From: Candidatus Bathyarchaeota archaeon
GTDB taxonomy: Archaea; Thermoproteota; Bathyarchaeia; Bathyarchaeales; Bathycorpusculaceae
Direction: 5' to 3'
Assembly: GCA_026014745.1 (NCBI GenBank)
Contig: JAOZHS010000001.1
Span: 558,001-622,000 of the forward strand
Length of the DNA stretch: 64,000 nt
In this document: positions 15,945 through 24,401 of the stretch, piece after piece
Position numbering within the stretch: position 1 is the first letter of the stretch
How the letters are laid out: every line of letters starts with the position of its first letter
Position numbers and translations under genes: made by a program
The notes under the pieces: model-generated
Database searches by the model: none
What the model saw: the letters and a program-made list of their open reading frames with translations, nothing else
What the model was told of the DNA's origin: nothing

Positions 15945-15954
15945 CTCCCCCAAA

Positions 15955-16183
15955 TTATCAGTAGTTCATTTTTTGTTTTTGTCTCTTTGTGTGGGCTGGG
16001 CGGTTTACGGCACATCACAAGACAGCAATAGGCTGCAATTGTTTTTTGGGTTTGCTTTGCGTTTCTGCGCCTGTTTGAGTGTGGCAAAACCGAATTCTAC
16101 CACACGCCCAACATAATTCTATGTTAAAGCCACCGCCATGTGCGTGTGGAAGCATGCATAGACTGATTTTTTTCTCACAAGAA
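15955..16183 (-). repeat. Second repeat type, copy F2 (inverted relative to F1)
   Basis: Reverse-complement partner of 9067-9297. On this copy CCACACGC (16100-16107) pairs perfectly with GCGTGTGG (16142-16149), with AACATA/TATGTT nested within, and CCACAC (16100-16105) can instead pair with GTGTGG (16079-16084). The same two alternatives exist in F1. An eight-T/seven-T tract lies at each end. It sits between a DUF5658-like gene and a membrane-protein gene that reads the opposite way to the element's likely transcript. Confidence 0.7.
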
Positions 16184-16271
16184 CCAACACGTAACCTACT
16201 CTGTGTACATACAAAAAATTACGGCAACATGCTAAACCGTCAAGCTGGAGTTAAACTGCTGGGCACCGAAG

Positions 16272-16949
16272 GTGGGTCACGCCAGAACCGTCGCGCAAGG
16301 CTTTACAGTTGTAGCTAGTTCCATTTGTTTAGTTGTTACTGTAGTTTGGTTGCCCCTCTACGCTGAGTGGTGGGTTAGCTTAACCAGTTTCCTTCTTCTC
16401 TTTGTGCCTTTCACCGTGAATTGCGCTTTGATGCTGAAATGTTTCCGCCAGAAAAAACAGGATGACACAGCGGGCATAAAGCGGGCAAAAAATGTTTTGT
16501 TGTCCCTGCAGGGGTTGGGGTTTGCTGGGTGGTTTTTAGATTTGGTCTCAACAGTTTTTGTAGTGAATATGAATCACTCAGGTATCGAACTCAACATATT
16601 AGGTTGGCCTTACGCTGCTTTTGGCGGCTTGGCATATTATGTTCCGATTACGTTTCTGGTTTACTATTTGCTGTTTAGGGCGCAGTCTAAGGAGTCCTTC
16701 TACGGTGTAGTCGCCATAACCGTCATGATAGCGGTACTGGGCGCAAGAAACCTGGGTGCAGGACTATACAACCTTGCAAGCCTTGGTGCATTCAACTCTC
16801 TGACTGCGGAAATACAGATAATAGGCACATGGATTGGTTTTATGCTGATTTTAGCGGCATCAAACCTTGTGATCCTTGCAAAATCAAAAAATTCCCTCCC
16901 CAAGCCGTTGATTGCATTGAATTTAAAACTAAACGTGCCTAAAACCTAA
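16272..16949 (+). CDS. Polytopic membrane protein, unknown
   Basis: 225 residues from a GTG start, with about six hydrophobic helices (roughly residues 10-28, 33-52, 77-100, 112-135, 141-160 and 185-205). The loop after helix 2 is basic (KCFRQKKQDD). No transporter or enzyme signature is recognised. The N-terminal end is uncertain, because the start lies only 90 bases after repeat copy F2 and no strong Shine-Dalgarno site is visible. It stands 53 bases before mevalonate kinase on the same strand, but a T-rich ACGTTTTTATCTC in between suggests separate transcripts. Confidence 0.7.
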   Translation: MGHARTVAQGFTVVASSICLVVTVVWLPLYAEWWVSLTSFLLLFVPFTVNCALMLKCFRQKKQDDTAGIKRAKNVLLSLQGLGFAGWFLDLVSTVFVVNMNHSGIELNILGWPYAAFGGLAYYVPITFLVYYLLFRAQSKESFYGVVAITVMIAVLGARNLGAGLYNLASLGAFNSLTAEIQIIGTWIGFMLILAASNLVILAKSKNSLPKPLIALNLKLNVPKT

Positions 16950-17002
16950 ACGAACGTTTTTATCTCTATAGCGTAATAGCATCCAGTTAAGGTGTAACAC
17001 AC

Positions 17003-17944
17003 TTGGGTAAAGGTTCAGGTTACGGAAAAGTTATCCTATTCGGCGAACACTTCGTGGTTCACGGAGTGCCCGGAGTCGTATCAGCAATTGATTCCTCCAC
17101 AGATGCAGAAGTAAAAAAAATAGCCAAAGGCATAAACGTTAAAGATGAGCGCAAAACCGCCAAAGGCTATAGCGAAGAAAAACGCCTTCAGCAACTCGAA
17201 TCCATCGAACGCATGCTCAAAGCCATGAATCTGGATCCGAAAACTCCCCTCGACATCTGGATCGGCGGTTCCCTTCCTGGCTTTAGCGGACTCGGCGCCT
17301 CGGCAGCATCTAGCGTTGCCATCGCACGCGCCATCAACGAAGAACTCAACCTTGGATTATCAAACGAGAAAATCAACGCCATTGCATACGAGGGCGAAAA
17401 AGCCTACGCAGGCAACCCCAGCGGCATCGACAACACCGCAGCAACCTATGGCGGCTTGATGTGGTTCAAGAAAAACCCTGCTGGTGGACCTGACTTGGTT
17501 GAGAAAATCCACATTAAACGTCCCGTCGAAATTGTCATTGGCAGCACCGGCAAAGTCGCTAACACTAAAGCCATGGTGGAAGGCGTTGCGGAGCGCAAAA
17601 AAGCCAACCCAGCCAAATATGACCCGCTCTTTAAGCAGGCAGAAAACATCGCCATAGCAGGCCGCAAGGCATTGGAAGCTGGTGACCTTAAAAAAGTCGG
17701 CGAACTCATGAACGAAAATCACCGCGTCCTGCAAGAAATCGGTGTATCCAGCAAAGAACTCGACCTCCTCGTTGACGTTGCACGCAAACAGGGTGCTTTC
17801 GGCGCAAAACTCACTGGCGGCGGAGGCGGCGGCTGCATGGTTGCATTGAGCGGCGGCAAAGAAGTCTCAGGAAAAATCGTCGGCGCCTTCAAAGGGTTAG
17901 GCTTCGAGTACCTGATGACCAGAATAGGCGTCGTAACTTACTAA
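17003..17944 (+). CDS. mvk: Mevalonate kinase
   Basis: 313 residues with a TTG start. It makes 5-phosphomevalonate from mevalonate and ATP. The GHMP kinase motifs are in order: GKVILFGEHFVVHG at the N terminus, the ATP-loop motif LPGFSGLGASAASSVA near residues 90-105, the NPSGIDNTAATYGG active-site region, and KLTGGGGGGCM near the C terminus. It is the first step of the archaeal isoprenoid route, and the next two steps are encoded 1.3-5 kb downstream on the same strand. A surface-protein gene separates it from the rest of the cluster. Confidence 0.95.
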   Translation: MGKGSGYGKVILFGEHFVVHGVPGVVSAIDSSTDAEVKKIAKGINVKDERKTAKGYSEEKRLQQLESIERMLKAMNLDPKTPLDIWIGGSLPGFSGLGASAASSVAIARAINEELNLGLSNEKINAIAYEGEKAYAGNPSGIDNTAATYGGLMWFKKNPAGGPDLVEKIHIKRPVEIVIGSTGKVANTKAMVEGVAERKKANPAKYDPLFKQAENIAIAGRKALEAGDLKKVGELMNENHRVLQEIGVSSKELDLLVDVARKQGAFGAKLTGGGGGGCMVALSGGKEVSGKIVGAFKGLGFEYLMTRIGVVTY

Positions 17945-18159
17945 ACAGATTGGGCTTTTGCCCTTCTGCTATTTTTTGCTTTTTTATTGTGCAACAAGCT
18001 GTCTTTAGGTTGAGTGCTGGTGGCGATTTTCCAAAAGCAATAACGCATGATGTATTTGCTTTCATCATAGTCAACAAACCTTGACTTGAGTGGTCAAATA
18101 TTCTTGACGAAAAATCTTTTAATTGATACAAATTCAGGTAAATCGTGGCTTGAAAGGGT

Positions 18160-19179
18160 TTGGGTAGTGTGAAGAGGTTATTTATTGTTGTAGTGCTCGT
18201 TTTAATCCTAATTGTTTCAGTGATTTCCCTAACGCAAATAGTCTCTGTAGCTCAAGCCCAAAGTGATTCGCATATTCAGATACAGTCGCCGCAAAGCAGA
18301 ACCTACACAACAAACTCGGTGGCGCTCAACATTTATGCATCTGACGGTAGTGCCGCTATAGTTGGGGTTGCCTACCAGCTTGATGGTCAGCCTGAGGTCA
18401 CGGTGTACACCCGCAATCCGCCTCCAGTCTTGGGGGACTTTAGTCATATGGCAACCGTAAACGCCACCCTGACCAACCTGCAGGACGGTCCTCATCATCT
18501 CAGAGTACTTGCAACCTGGACATGGTGGACGCCGGGCTATGGTTATCAAAAAACCTTTGAGGACCTTAACTTTACCGTAGCCGCAAACGTGCACTTATCC
18601 TTGAATTCGCCGCTTAACAGGACGTATAATACCGACATGGTTCCATTAACGGTGACTGCGAACAACGAAGTCTCTTTAACATATAGTCTCGATGGAGAGG
18701 CGCCCGTAGATTTCTTAGCGAACACTACGTTGTCGGGGCTTTCCGAGGGTGGGCACAGTTTAAAAGTCACTGCCGCTGACGCAACAGGTAACTCGGCTAT
18801 CCGAAGCGTAAATTTTGCGGTTGATACGCAGGGGCCTGTCTTTTCTGATTGTTCCGTTACGGTTAATGTCCAAAACGTTACTGAGGGTGCGTTGCATTTT
18901 GTGGTAGATGATTCAATCTCTTGGATAGGTTATTGTTTGGATGGAGCCGCTAATGTCACCATAACTGGAAATTCCACCCTAACTAATCTGCAAGGTGGAC
19001 TGCACAAAGTAACCCTGTACGCTAATGATACTGCAGGAAACATGGGTGTCTCTACGGATATTTTGTTTAGTAATTTCGACTGGTTTTTGATAATTTTGGT
19101 GGCAATACTGCTTTTGGTTTCTGCTTTCGGTGCCGCTCTATTCATTGCCTTAAGGAAACGGCAAAGAGCGAGTGCATAA
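18160..19179 (+). CDS. Surface protein with repeated Ig-like modules
   Basis: 339 residues with a TTG start; GTG at 18169 is an alternative. A hydrophobic signal segment lies at residues ~5-30. Three repeated beta-modules of about 80-95 residues follow, each with a similar layout: LxSPxNRTYxT, then SLDG, then TLTNLxxGxHxLxVxAxD (for example QSPQSRTYTTNSV, NSPLNRTYNTDMV and the GAANVTITGNSTLTNLQGG segment). N-glycosylation sequons are frequent. A C-terminal helix (~305-330) ends ALRKRQRASA. Such proteins are common on archaeal surfaces. Its place inside an isoprenoid cluster suggests insertion rather than a shared role. Confidence 0.78.
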   Translation: MGSVKRLFIVVVLVLILIVSVISLTQIVSVAQAQSDSHIQIQSPQSRTYTTNSVALNIYASDGSAAIVGVAYQLDGQPEVTVYTRNPPPVLGDFSHMATVNATLTNLQDGPHHLRVLATWTWWTPGYGYQKTFEDLNFTVAANVHLSLNSPLNRTYNTDMVPLTVTANNEVSLTYSLDGEAPVDFLANTTLSGLSEGGHSLKVTAADATGNSAIRSVNFAVDTQGPVFSDCSVTVNVQNVTEGALHFVVDDSISWIGYCLDGAANVTITGNSTLTNLQGGLHKVTLYANDTAGNMGVSTDILFSNFDWFLIILVAILLLVSAFGAALFIALRKRQRASA

Positions 19180-19260
19180 TTTTTCCTTTTTTAAACGGTT
19201 GGGGTCATTGAAGTTTAGGGTTACCTTGGTTGTTTTCCAAAAGCTATAAACGCCCAATGT

Positions 19261-20595
19261 TTGTACTTTCCCTTTGAGGCGAACAGTTTGACTCTAAGAA
19301 GCTTCATTTGTGAACTCCAAAAAAGCGGCGAATTAACCACCATCACCAAGTCTGTCTCGGTTGAGTATGAGATGGCAGGCATCATCGCGGCGTTAGCCGA
19401 AAAACCCGTTTACTTCCAAAAAGTGAAGGAATCAGAATTCCCAGTTGTAGCTGGATTGGTTTCGAGTAAGGATTTGATTTGTCGCAGCATGGGCATAACC
19501 AAAGAGCAACTCCTGCCCAAACTGCTCAGCGCCATCGAAAACCCCCAAGCGCCAGCCATGGTTAAATCGGCACCATGCCAAGAAGTCGTCGAAACCGACG
19601 TAGACCTCACCAAACTCCCAATCATGCACTACACCGAGAAAGACGGCGGCAAATACATCGCCTCAGCCGTATCCATCATCAAAGACCCCGAACTTGGACG
19701 CAACATTTGCTTCCACCGCCTCATGCTCAAAGACAAAAACCACTTCGTCGCCCGCATCGTAGAACATCGCGGCACCGACAACGCCCTCACCAAAGCGGGA
19801 GGCGAACTTGACATCGCGATTTGCATCGGCAACAACACCGCCACACTTTTGGCAGCAGCGACTTCGCTTGCTCCGGGCGTTGACGAGTTAAGTATGGCAA
19901 ACGCGCTGGAAAAAACTGACCTTGTCAAATGCAAAACCGTGGATCTTGAGGTGCCTGCTGACTGCGAATTCGTGCTGGAAGGCAGAATCACCAAAGAAAA
20001 AGTCACGGAGGGTCCTTTCCTTGACTTAACAGGCATCGTCGACCGAACCCGCCAGCAACCAGTGATTGAAATCAAATGCATCACCCACCGCAAAAACCCA
20101 ATTTACCAAACTATCCTTGCGGGCAAAAATGAGCACAAGTTCCTCATGGGCATGCCCAAAGAACCCACCATCTACAAAGAAGTCAGCAAAGTCTGCGACT
20201 GCCGCGACGTCTACATAACCCCCGGCGGATGCAGCTGGCTTCATGCGGTCGTGCAGATTCACAAACAGAACCCTGATGATGCGCAGAAAGCCATAGCCGC
20301 CACATTCAAAGGTCACGGCTCACTCAAGCACTGTGTTGTCGTGGATGAGGACATCAACATCTATGACCCCAACGATGTAGAATGGGCGATTGCGACGCGT
20401 TTCCAAGCTGACAAGAATCTAACGGTGCTTTCTAAGCAGCCTGGCTCCTCTTTGGATCCCTCTGGCGATTTAAGTGAGGGCAAGAAAGCCACCACCGCCA
20501 AAGCAGGTGTAGACGCCACCGCACCTGCCGCCACTACAGGCAAGGGCTTTAAAAAACAAGACTACATAAAAGTAGACCTAACCAAATACCTCTAA
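19261..20595 (+). CDS. UbiD-family anhydromevalonate phosphate decarboxylase
   Basis: 444 residues. Members of this UbiD subgroup decarboxylate trans-anhydromevalonate 5-phosphate to isopentenyl phosphate using prenylated FMN. UbiD-type features are visible: LRSFICELQKSGEL at the N terminus, TKLPIMHYTEKDGGKYI, FHRLMLKDKNHFVARIVEHRG, and the active-site loop TEGPFLDLTG near residue 250. The C-terminal ~40 residues are a low-complexity Lys/Ala/Thr stretch. The subgroup assignment rests on context: the next two genes are the aconitase-X dehydratase subunits that make its substrate. Start could be the TTG at 19288. The UbiX partner is not in this window. Confidence 0.88.
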   Translation: MYFPFEANSLTLRSFICELQKSGELTTITKSVSVEYEMAGIIAALAEKPVYFQKVKESEFPVVAGLVSSKDLICRSMGITKEQLLPKLLSAIENPQAPAMVKSAPCQEVVETDVDLTKLPIMHYTEKDGGKYIASAVSIIKDPELGRNICFHRLMLKDKNHFVARIVEHRGTDNALTKAGGELDIAICIGNNTATLLAAATSLAPGVDELSMANALEKTDLVKCKTVDLEVPADCEFVLEGRITKEKVTEGPFLDLTGIVDRTRQQPVIEIKCITHRKNPIYQTILAGKNEHKFLMGMPKEPTIYKEVSKVCDCRDVYITPGGCSWLHAVVQIHKQNPDDAQKAIAATFKGHGSLKHCVVVDEDINIYDPNDVEWAIATRFQADKNLTVLSKQPGSSLDPSGDLSEGKKATTAKAGVDATAPAATTGKGFKKQDYIKVDLTKYL

Positions 20596-20605
20596 GGGAA
20601 TCTCT

Positions 20606-21805
20606 ATGGAGTTAACTAAGCAAGAACAAGCCATGCTCGACGGCAAAGAAGGCTACGCAGTCCGTAAAAGCATGGAAATCCTCGTGGCGCTGGGCGAGAT
20701 TTTTGGCGCCAAAAGCCTCATCGACGTGGGTAGCGTCCAAGTCGCAGGCGTATCTTACCATAATCTTGGCGATGCTGGTCTGGAATTCTTAAACACGTTG
20801 GCGGCCGACGGCAAAGTAAAAGTCCTCACTACGCTTAACCCCGCAGGCATGGACCTTGAGAACTGGCAGCAACTCGGCATCAGCCCCGACTTCGCAGAGA
20901 AACAAAACCAAGTCATAGACGCTTTCGAACGCATGGGCATCCTCATCTCATGCACCTGCACGCCCTACCTCATCGGTAACCTCCCTCTATATGGCGAACA
21001 CCTTGCATGGTCGGAGAGTAGTGCGGTGACGTTTGCGAATTCAGTGTTGGGTGCACGCACGAACCGTGAAGGCGGACCCAGCGCGTTGGCGGCGGCGTTT
21101 GTGGGCAAAACCCCCAACTATGGCCTGCACCTCGACGAGAATCGCGTCCCCGACGTACATGTTCAAGTGGAGGCGGAACTGGGTAAACTCAGCGACTGGG
21201 GCGCATTAGGCTACGCCATCGGTAAAAAAGCTGAAAATAAGATTCCCTGCATTACAGGCGTAAAATCAGCCAGCCTTGACGACCTCAAAAGCTTCGGCGC
21301 ATCACTGGTAACCTACGGGGCAAAACCGCTATTCTACATGAAAGGCATAACCCCTGGCGTGGAAGCTCAAACACAACCAAAAGAGACCGTAACCGTCACG
21401 GCGGCAGACCTCAAAGCAGCCTACGACAACATCAACGACAACGTAGACGAAATCGACTTTGTCTGCGTCGGATGCCCCCACTGCTCAATTAAAGAAATCC
21501 AAGAAATCGCGGATTTGATTAAGGGCAAAAAAGTCAAGGAAGGCACCGAACTCTGGGTCGCAACCTCACGCACAGCCAAACAACTCTCAGATAAACGCGG
21601 CTACACCGCAATAATCGAGGCGGCGGGCGGCAAATTTGCCTGCGACACCTGCATGGCAGTCGCGCCTCTCAAAGGACGATTCAAAGCGTTGGCGACGACG
21701 TCGGCGAAAGGATGCTTCTATAGCAGGCAGAATTTGATGAAGACGAAGATGGGTAGCATGAAAGAATGTGTTGATGCAGCGGTGAGTGGAAAATGGAACA
21801 ACTAA
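20606..21805 (+). CDS. Phosphomevalonate dehydratase large subunit (aconitase X catalytic)
   Basis: 399 residues. Converts 5-phosphomevalonate to trans-anhydromevalonate 5-phosphate with a [4Fe-4S] cluster. The aconitase-X fold is shown by SCTCTPYLIGNLPLYGEHLAW, SSAVTFANSVLGARTNREGGPSALAAAFVGKTP, and cysteine loops CVGCPHCS and CDTCMAV (each given in pieces), the latter two in the C-terminal half. It follows the decarboxylase by ten bases and its last 13 bases overlap the small-subunit gene, so the two subunits are translated together. Confidence 0.9.
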   Translation: MELTKQEQAMLDGKEGYAVRKSMEILVALGEIFGAKSLIDVGSVQVAGVSYHNLGDAGLEFLNTLAADGKVKVLTTLNPAGMDLENWQQLGISPDFAEKQNQVIDAFERMGILISCTCTPYLIGNLPLYGEHLAWSESSAVTFANSVLGARTNREGGPSALAAAFVGKTPNYGLHLDENRVPDVHVQVEAELGKLSDWGALGYAIGKKAENKIPCITGVKSASLDDLKSFGASLVTYGAKPLFYMKGITPGVEAQTQPKETVTVTAADLKAAYDNINDNVDEIDFVCVGCPHCSIKEIQEIADLIKGKKVKEGTELWVATSRTAKQLSDKRGYTAIIEAAGGKFACDTCMAVAPLKGRFKALATTSAKGCFYSRQNLMKTKMGSMKECVDAAVSGKWNN

Positions 21806-22179
21806 AAGGACGAATAATTTACAAAGGCAAAGCCGAAGGCGAAGCCCTCGTCACCTCAATGCCAATCAGTTTCTATGGCGGCGTGGACCCCAACACAGGC
21901 ATCGTGCTTGAAAAGGGTCACGAGTTGCAGGGCATAAGCATCAAAGGCAAAGTGCTGGTGTTCCCGCAGGGCAAAGGCAGCACCGTCGGCTCCTACACGC
22001 TTTATCGCCTCAAAAAGAACGGCATGGCACCCGCAGCCATGATTAACAAAGAAACCGAAACCATCGTCGCAGTCGGAGCCATCATCAGCGAAATCCCCTT
22101 CGTAGACAAGGTGGATGTCAGCAAAATCAAAACAGGCAACAAAGTCGCAGTCGAAGACGGCACCATAACCATAGCTTAG
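21793..22179 (+). CDS. Phosphomevalonate dehydratase small subunit (aconitase X swivel, DUF126)
   Basis: 128 residues, the swivel domain that completes the dehydratase with the large subunit. Characteristic segments are GRIIYKGKAEGEALVTSMPISFYGGVDP at the start, then GKVLVFPQGKGSTVGSYTLY with the conserved GSTVGSY active-site loop, then AVGAIISEIPFVD. The overlap of 13 bases with the preceding gene fixes the pairing. Adjacency to the UbiD-family gene makes the trans-anhydromevalonate phosphate route the best reading over other aconitase-X substrates. Confidence 0.9.
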   Translation: MEQLKGRIIYKGKAEGEALVTSMPISFYGGVDPNTGIVLEKGHELQGISIKGKVLVFPQGKGSTVGSYTLYRLKKNGMAPAAMINKETETIVAVGAIISEIPFVDKVDVSKIKTGNKVAVEDGTITIA

Positions 22180-22490
22180 CTCTTTTTTTGAGAGCTTTCC
22201 TTTTTCTTTAGTCAAGAATTTTTACTTAACCGCTTTAACTGGTTATTCCATAGCAGAATGGGCATGACGTGTCTGTTTGAATTATGCTGATATTGCTGCT
22301 GGCTGTTTTTTGCTACTTATACAAGTGGGGTGGGCCTTAGATGTAGAGGCTTGCTAAAATTATGTGAATTCGTAAACAGACGCATCCCTGATTAAGATAG
22401 CTGCTGCCCCAAGTTACTCATCGAGGCAGGCTATGAACTGCAACGTTAAATTACCCGAATATAATTAGAGTTAGTCAGGTAAGATTCACG
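22180..22490 (+). promoter_or_regulatory. Intergenic region with TATA box before isopentenyl phosphate kinase
   Basis: About 310 bases. A T-rich end (CTCTTTTTTTG) directly after the small-subunit stop probably terminates the upstream transcript. CCCGAATATAATTAG at about 22454-22468 is a TATA element 25-30 bases before the ATG at 22491. I find no tRNA, repeat or small gene here, although the middle is GC-mixed and not obviously spacer. Confidence 0.45.
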
Positions 22491-23291
22491 ATGAACGATG
22501 CAAACCCAATCATACTCAAACTCGGCGGTTCCGCCATCACTGACAAAACCCAAGAGGCAACCCCCCGAACCGAAATCATCAATCAACTCTCCGAAGAGAT
22601 TAAGCGGGCGGACCTCGACAACCTAATCGTTGTCCATGGCGGAGGCAGCTTTGGTCACCCCACAGCCGCTAAATACGCCATACAAGACGGCTACAAAGAG
22701 GACCCCACACAAAAATTCGGGTTCGCTGAAACCCACCACATGATGACGGTCCTAAACGGGTTAGTGATGGACTCGCTTATTTGGCACGAAATCCCCGCCG
22801 TTAGCATCGCACCATCCAGCTGTTTTGTTACAGAAGATTGCAAAATCAAATTCTTCGACGACACTGTGCTTAAAGCATTGGCTAAGTTGGCTTACACACC
22901 TGTATTCTATGGCGACGCTGTCTTTGACAGCAAACGCGGATTCACCGTGCTCTCCGGCGACCAACTGGTTGCTTACCTTGCACTCAAATACAAAGCTCAA
23001 AAAATCGTAATCGGCGTAGACACCGATGGTCTGTTTGACAGTGACCCCAAAACTAACGCTGACGCTAAACCCATCAAAAAACTCAACCTCAAAGAACTCA
23101 AAGAGCTCCAGCCTAAACTTGGTAAAGCCCAAGGTACCGACGTTACAGGTGGTATGGCAGGTAAAATGGCTGAATTAATTCCCGCCATCGAAGCAGGTGT
23201 CCATGTAACCGTAACTGGAGCCACAAAAAGGTTATCTATCTTCAGAGCCTTAACAGACCAAAGCGTGTTAGGCACTGAAATAGAGAAGTAG
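22491..23291 (+). CDS. ipk: Isopentenyl phosphate kinase
   Basis: 266 residues. Phosphorylates isopentenyl phosphate to isopentenyl diphosphate with ATP. Amino-acid-kinase motifs are LKLGGSAITDK at the N terminus (Lys of the first glycine loop), VVHGGGSFGHP with the active-site histidine following the GGGS, and TDVTGGMAGK near residue 220. It belongs to the IPK branch, not glutamate-5-kinase or aspartokinase, because of its length and the SFGHP segment. It is 310 bases from the dehydratase genes, has its own promoter, and is followed by the type 2 isomerase after seven bases. Confidence 0.93.
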   Translation: MNDANPIILKLGGSAITDKTQEATPRTEIINQLSEEIKRADLDNLIVVHGGGSFGHPTAAKYAIQDGYKEDPTQKFGFAETHHMMTVLNGLVMDSLIWHEIPAVSIAPSSCFVTEDCKIKFFDDTVLKALAKLAYTPVFYGDAVFDSKRGFTVLSGDQLVAYLALKYKAQKIVIGVDTDGLFDSDPKTNADAKPIKKLNLKELKELQPKLGKAQGTDVTGGMAGKMAELIPAIEAGVHVTVTGATKRLSIFRALTDQSVLGTEIEK

Positions 23292-23298
23292 ACATAAA

Positions 23299-24399
23299 AT
23301 GGCGCAGGAAACGGGCAAACGCAAACTCGACCATATACGAATCTGCTTAGAGGAGAAAGCGCAAGCTAAAACCGTAACTGCAGGGTTTGAAGACCTCCAG
23401 TTCGTCCACCGCGCCTTGCCTGAAACGGACAAAGCCCAAATTGATTTATCTACTACTTTTTTGGGCAAAAAATTCTCTGCGCCCCTTATTGTAGGCGCAA
23501 TGACTGGCGGCGCCGAGGCAGCCACCCAAATAAACGCCTCAATTGCCGAAGCGGTTGAAAACCTCGGTTTGGGCATGGGTCTTGGAAGCCAAAGAGCCGC
23601 CATCGAAAACAGAAGCCTTGAAAAAACTTACCGCATCGCACGCGACAAAGCGCCCCATGCATTTTTAATCGCGAACGTCGGCGGCGTACAACTTGTCCAC
23701 GGCTACGGCGTAAAAGAAGTCAAAAAAGTTGTGGAAATGATTGATGCCGACGCCGTTGCTATTCATCTTAACGCGCTCCAAGAGGCGATTCAGCCTGAGG
23801 GGCAAACTAACTTTAAAGGTGTTCTCGCAAAAATCGCTGAAGTCGCTGGTGCTCTTGACGTTCCAGTAATCGTAAAGGAGACTGGTGCAGGCATCGGCGC
23901 TGAAGACGCTAAAGCCCTTGAAGCCTCAGGTGTAAAAGCCATAGATGTTGGGGGCGTTGGCGGCACGAGTTTTGCAGCCGTCGAATACTACCGTTCAACC
24001 AAAAAAGACGTTGGTCTCAACTATCAGGGTGAAGCCTTCTGGGACTGGGGCATACCCACCGTGGTAAGCCTGATTGAGACAGCGCAAACCGTTAAGCTGC
24101 CCCTGATTGCCTCAGGAGGAATCCGAAGTGGCACGGACATCGCCAAAGCCCTCTCGCTTGACGCGAGTTTGGCGGCGCTTAGTCAACCTATTTTGGAGAC
24201 AGCCGTTAAAGGTGCTCCAGAAACGCAACAGAAGCTCAGTTGTCTGGTTGAGGAACTTCGTAACGTTATGTTTTTGGTTGGAGCTAAAAAAATCGCTGAT
24301 TTAGCCCAGACGCCGCTTGTGGTTATGGGTAAAACTGCCGAGTGGCTTACCGCCCGAGGCTTTGATTTACAGGCATACGCCAAACGAGGAGTACAATAA
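23299..24399 (+). CDS. fni: Type 2 isopentenyl-diphosphate delta-isomerase
   Basis: 366 residues. FMN- and NADPH-dependent interconversion of isopentenyl and dimethylallyl diphosphates. Features in order are TGKRKLDHIRICLEEK, PLIVGAMTGGAEAATQIN, LGLGMGLGSQRAAIE, HLNALQEAIQPEGQ (substrate-binding), VIVKETGAGIG, DVGGVGGTSFAAVE and IASGGIRSGTDIAKAL. These match archaeal IDI-2 closely. The start is preceded by only a few bases after the kinase stop, so the two are one operon with the polyprenyl synthase that follows. Confidence 0.95.
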   Translation: MAQETGKRKLDHIRICLEEKAQAKTVTAGFEDLQFVHRALPETDKAQIDLSTTFLGKKFSAPLIVGAMTGGAEAATQINASIAEAVENLGLGMGLGSQRAAIENRSLEKTYRIARDKAPHAFLIANVGGVQLVHGYGVKEVKKVVEMIDADAVAIHLNALQEAIQPEGQTNFKGVLAKIAEVAGALDVPVIVKETGAGIGAEDAKALEASGVKAIDVGGVGGTSFAAVEYYRSTKKDVGLNYQGEAFWDWGIPTVVSLIETAQTVKLPLIASGGIRSGTDIAKALSLDASLAALSQPILETAVKGAPETQQKLSCLVEELRNVMFLVGAKKIADLAQTPLVVMGKTAEWLTARGFDLQAYAKRGVQ

Positions 24400-24401
24400 A
24401 C

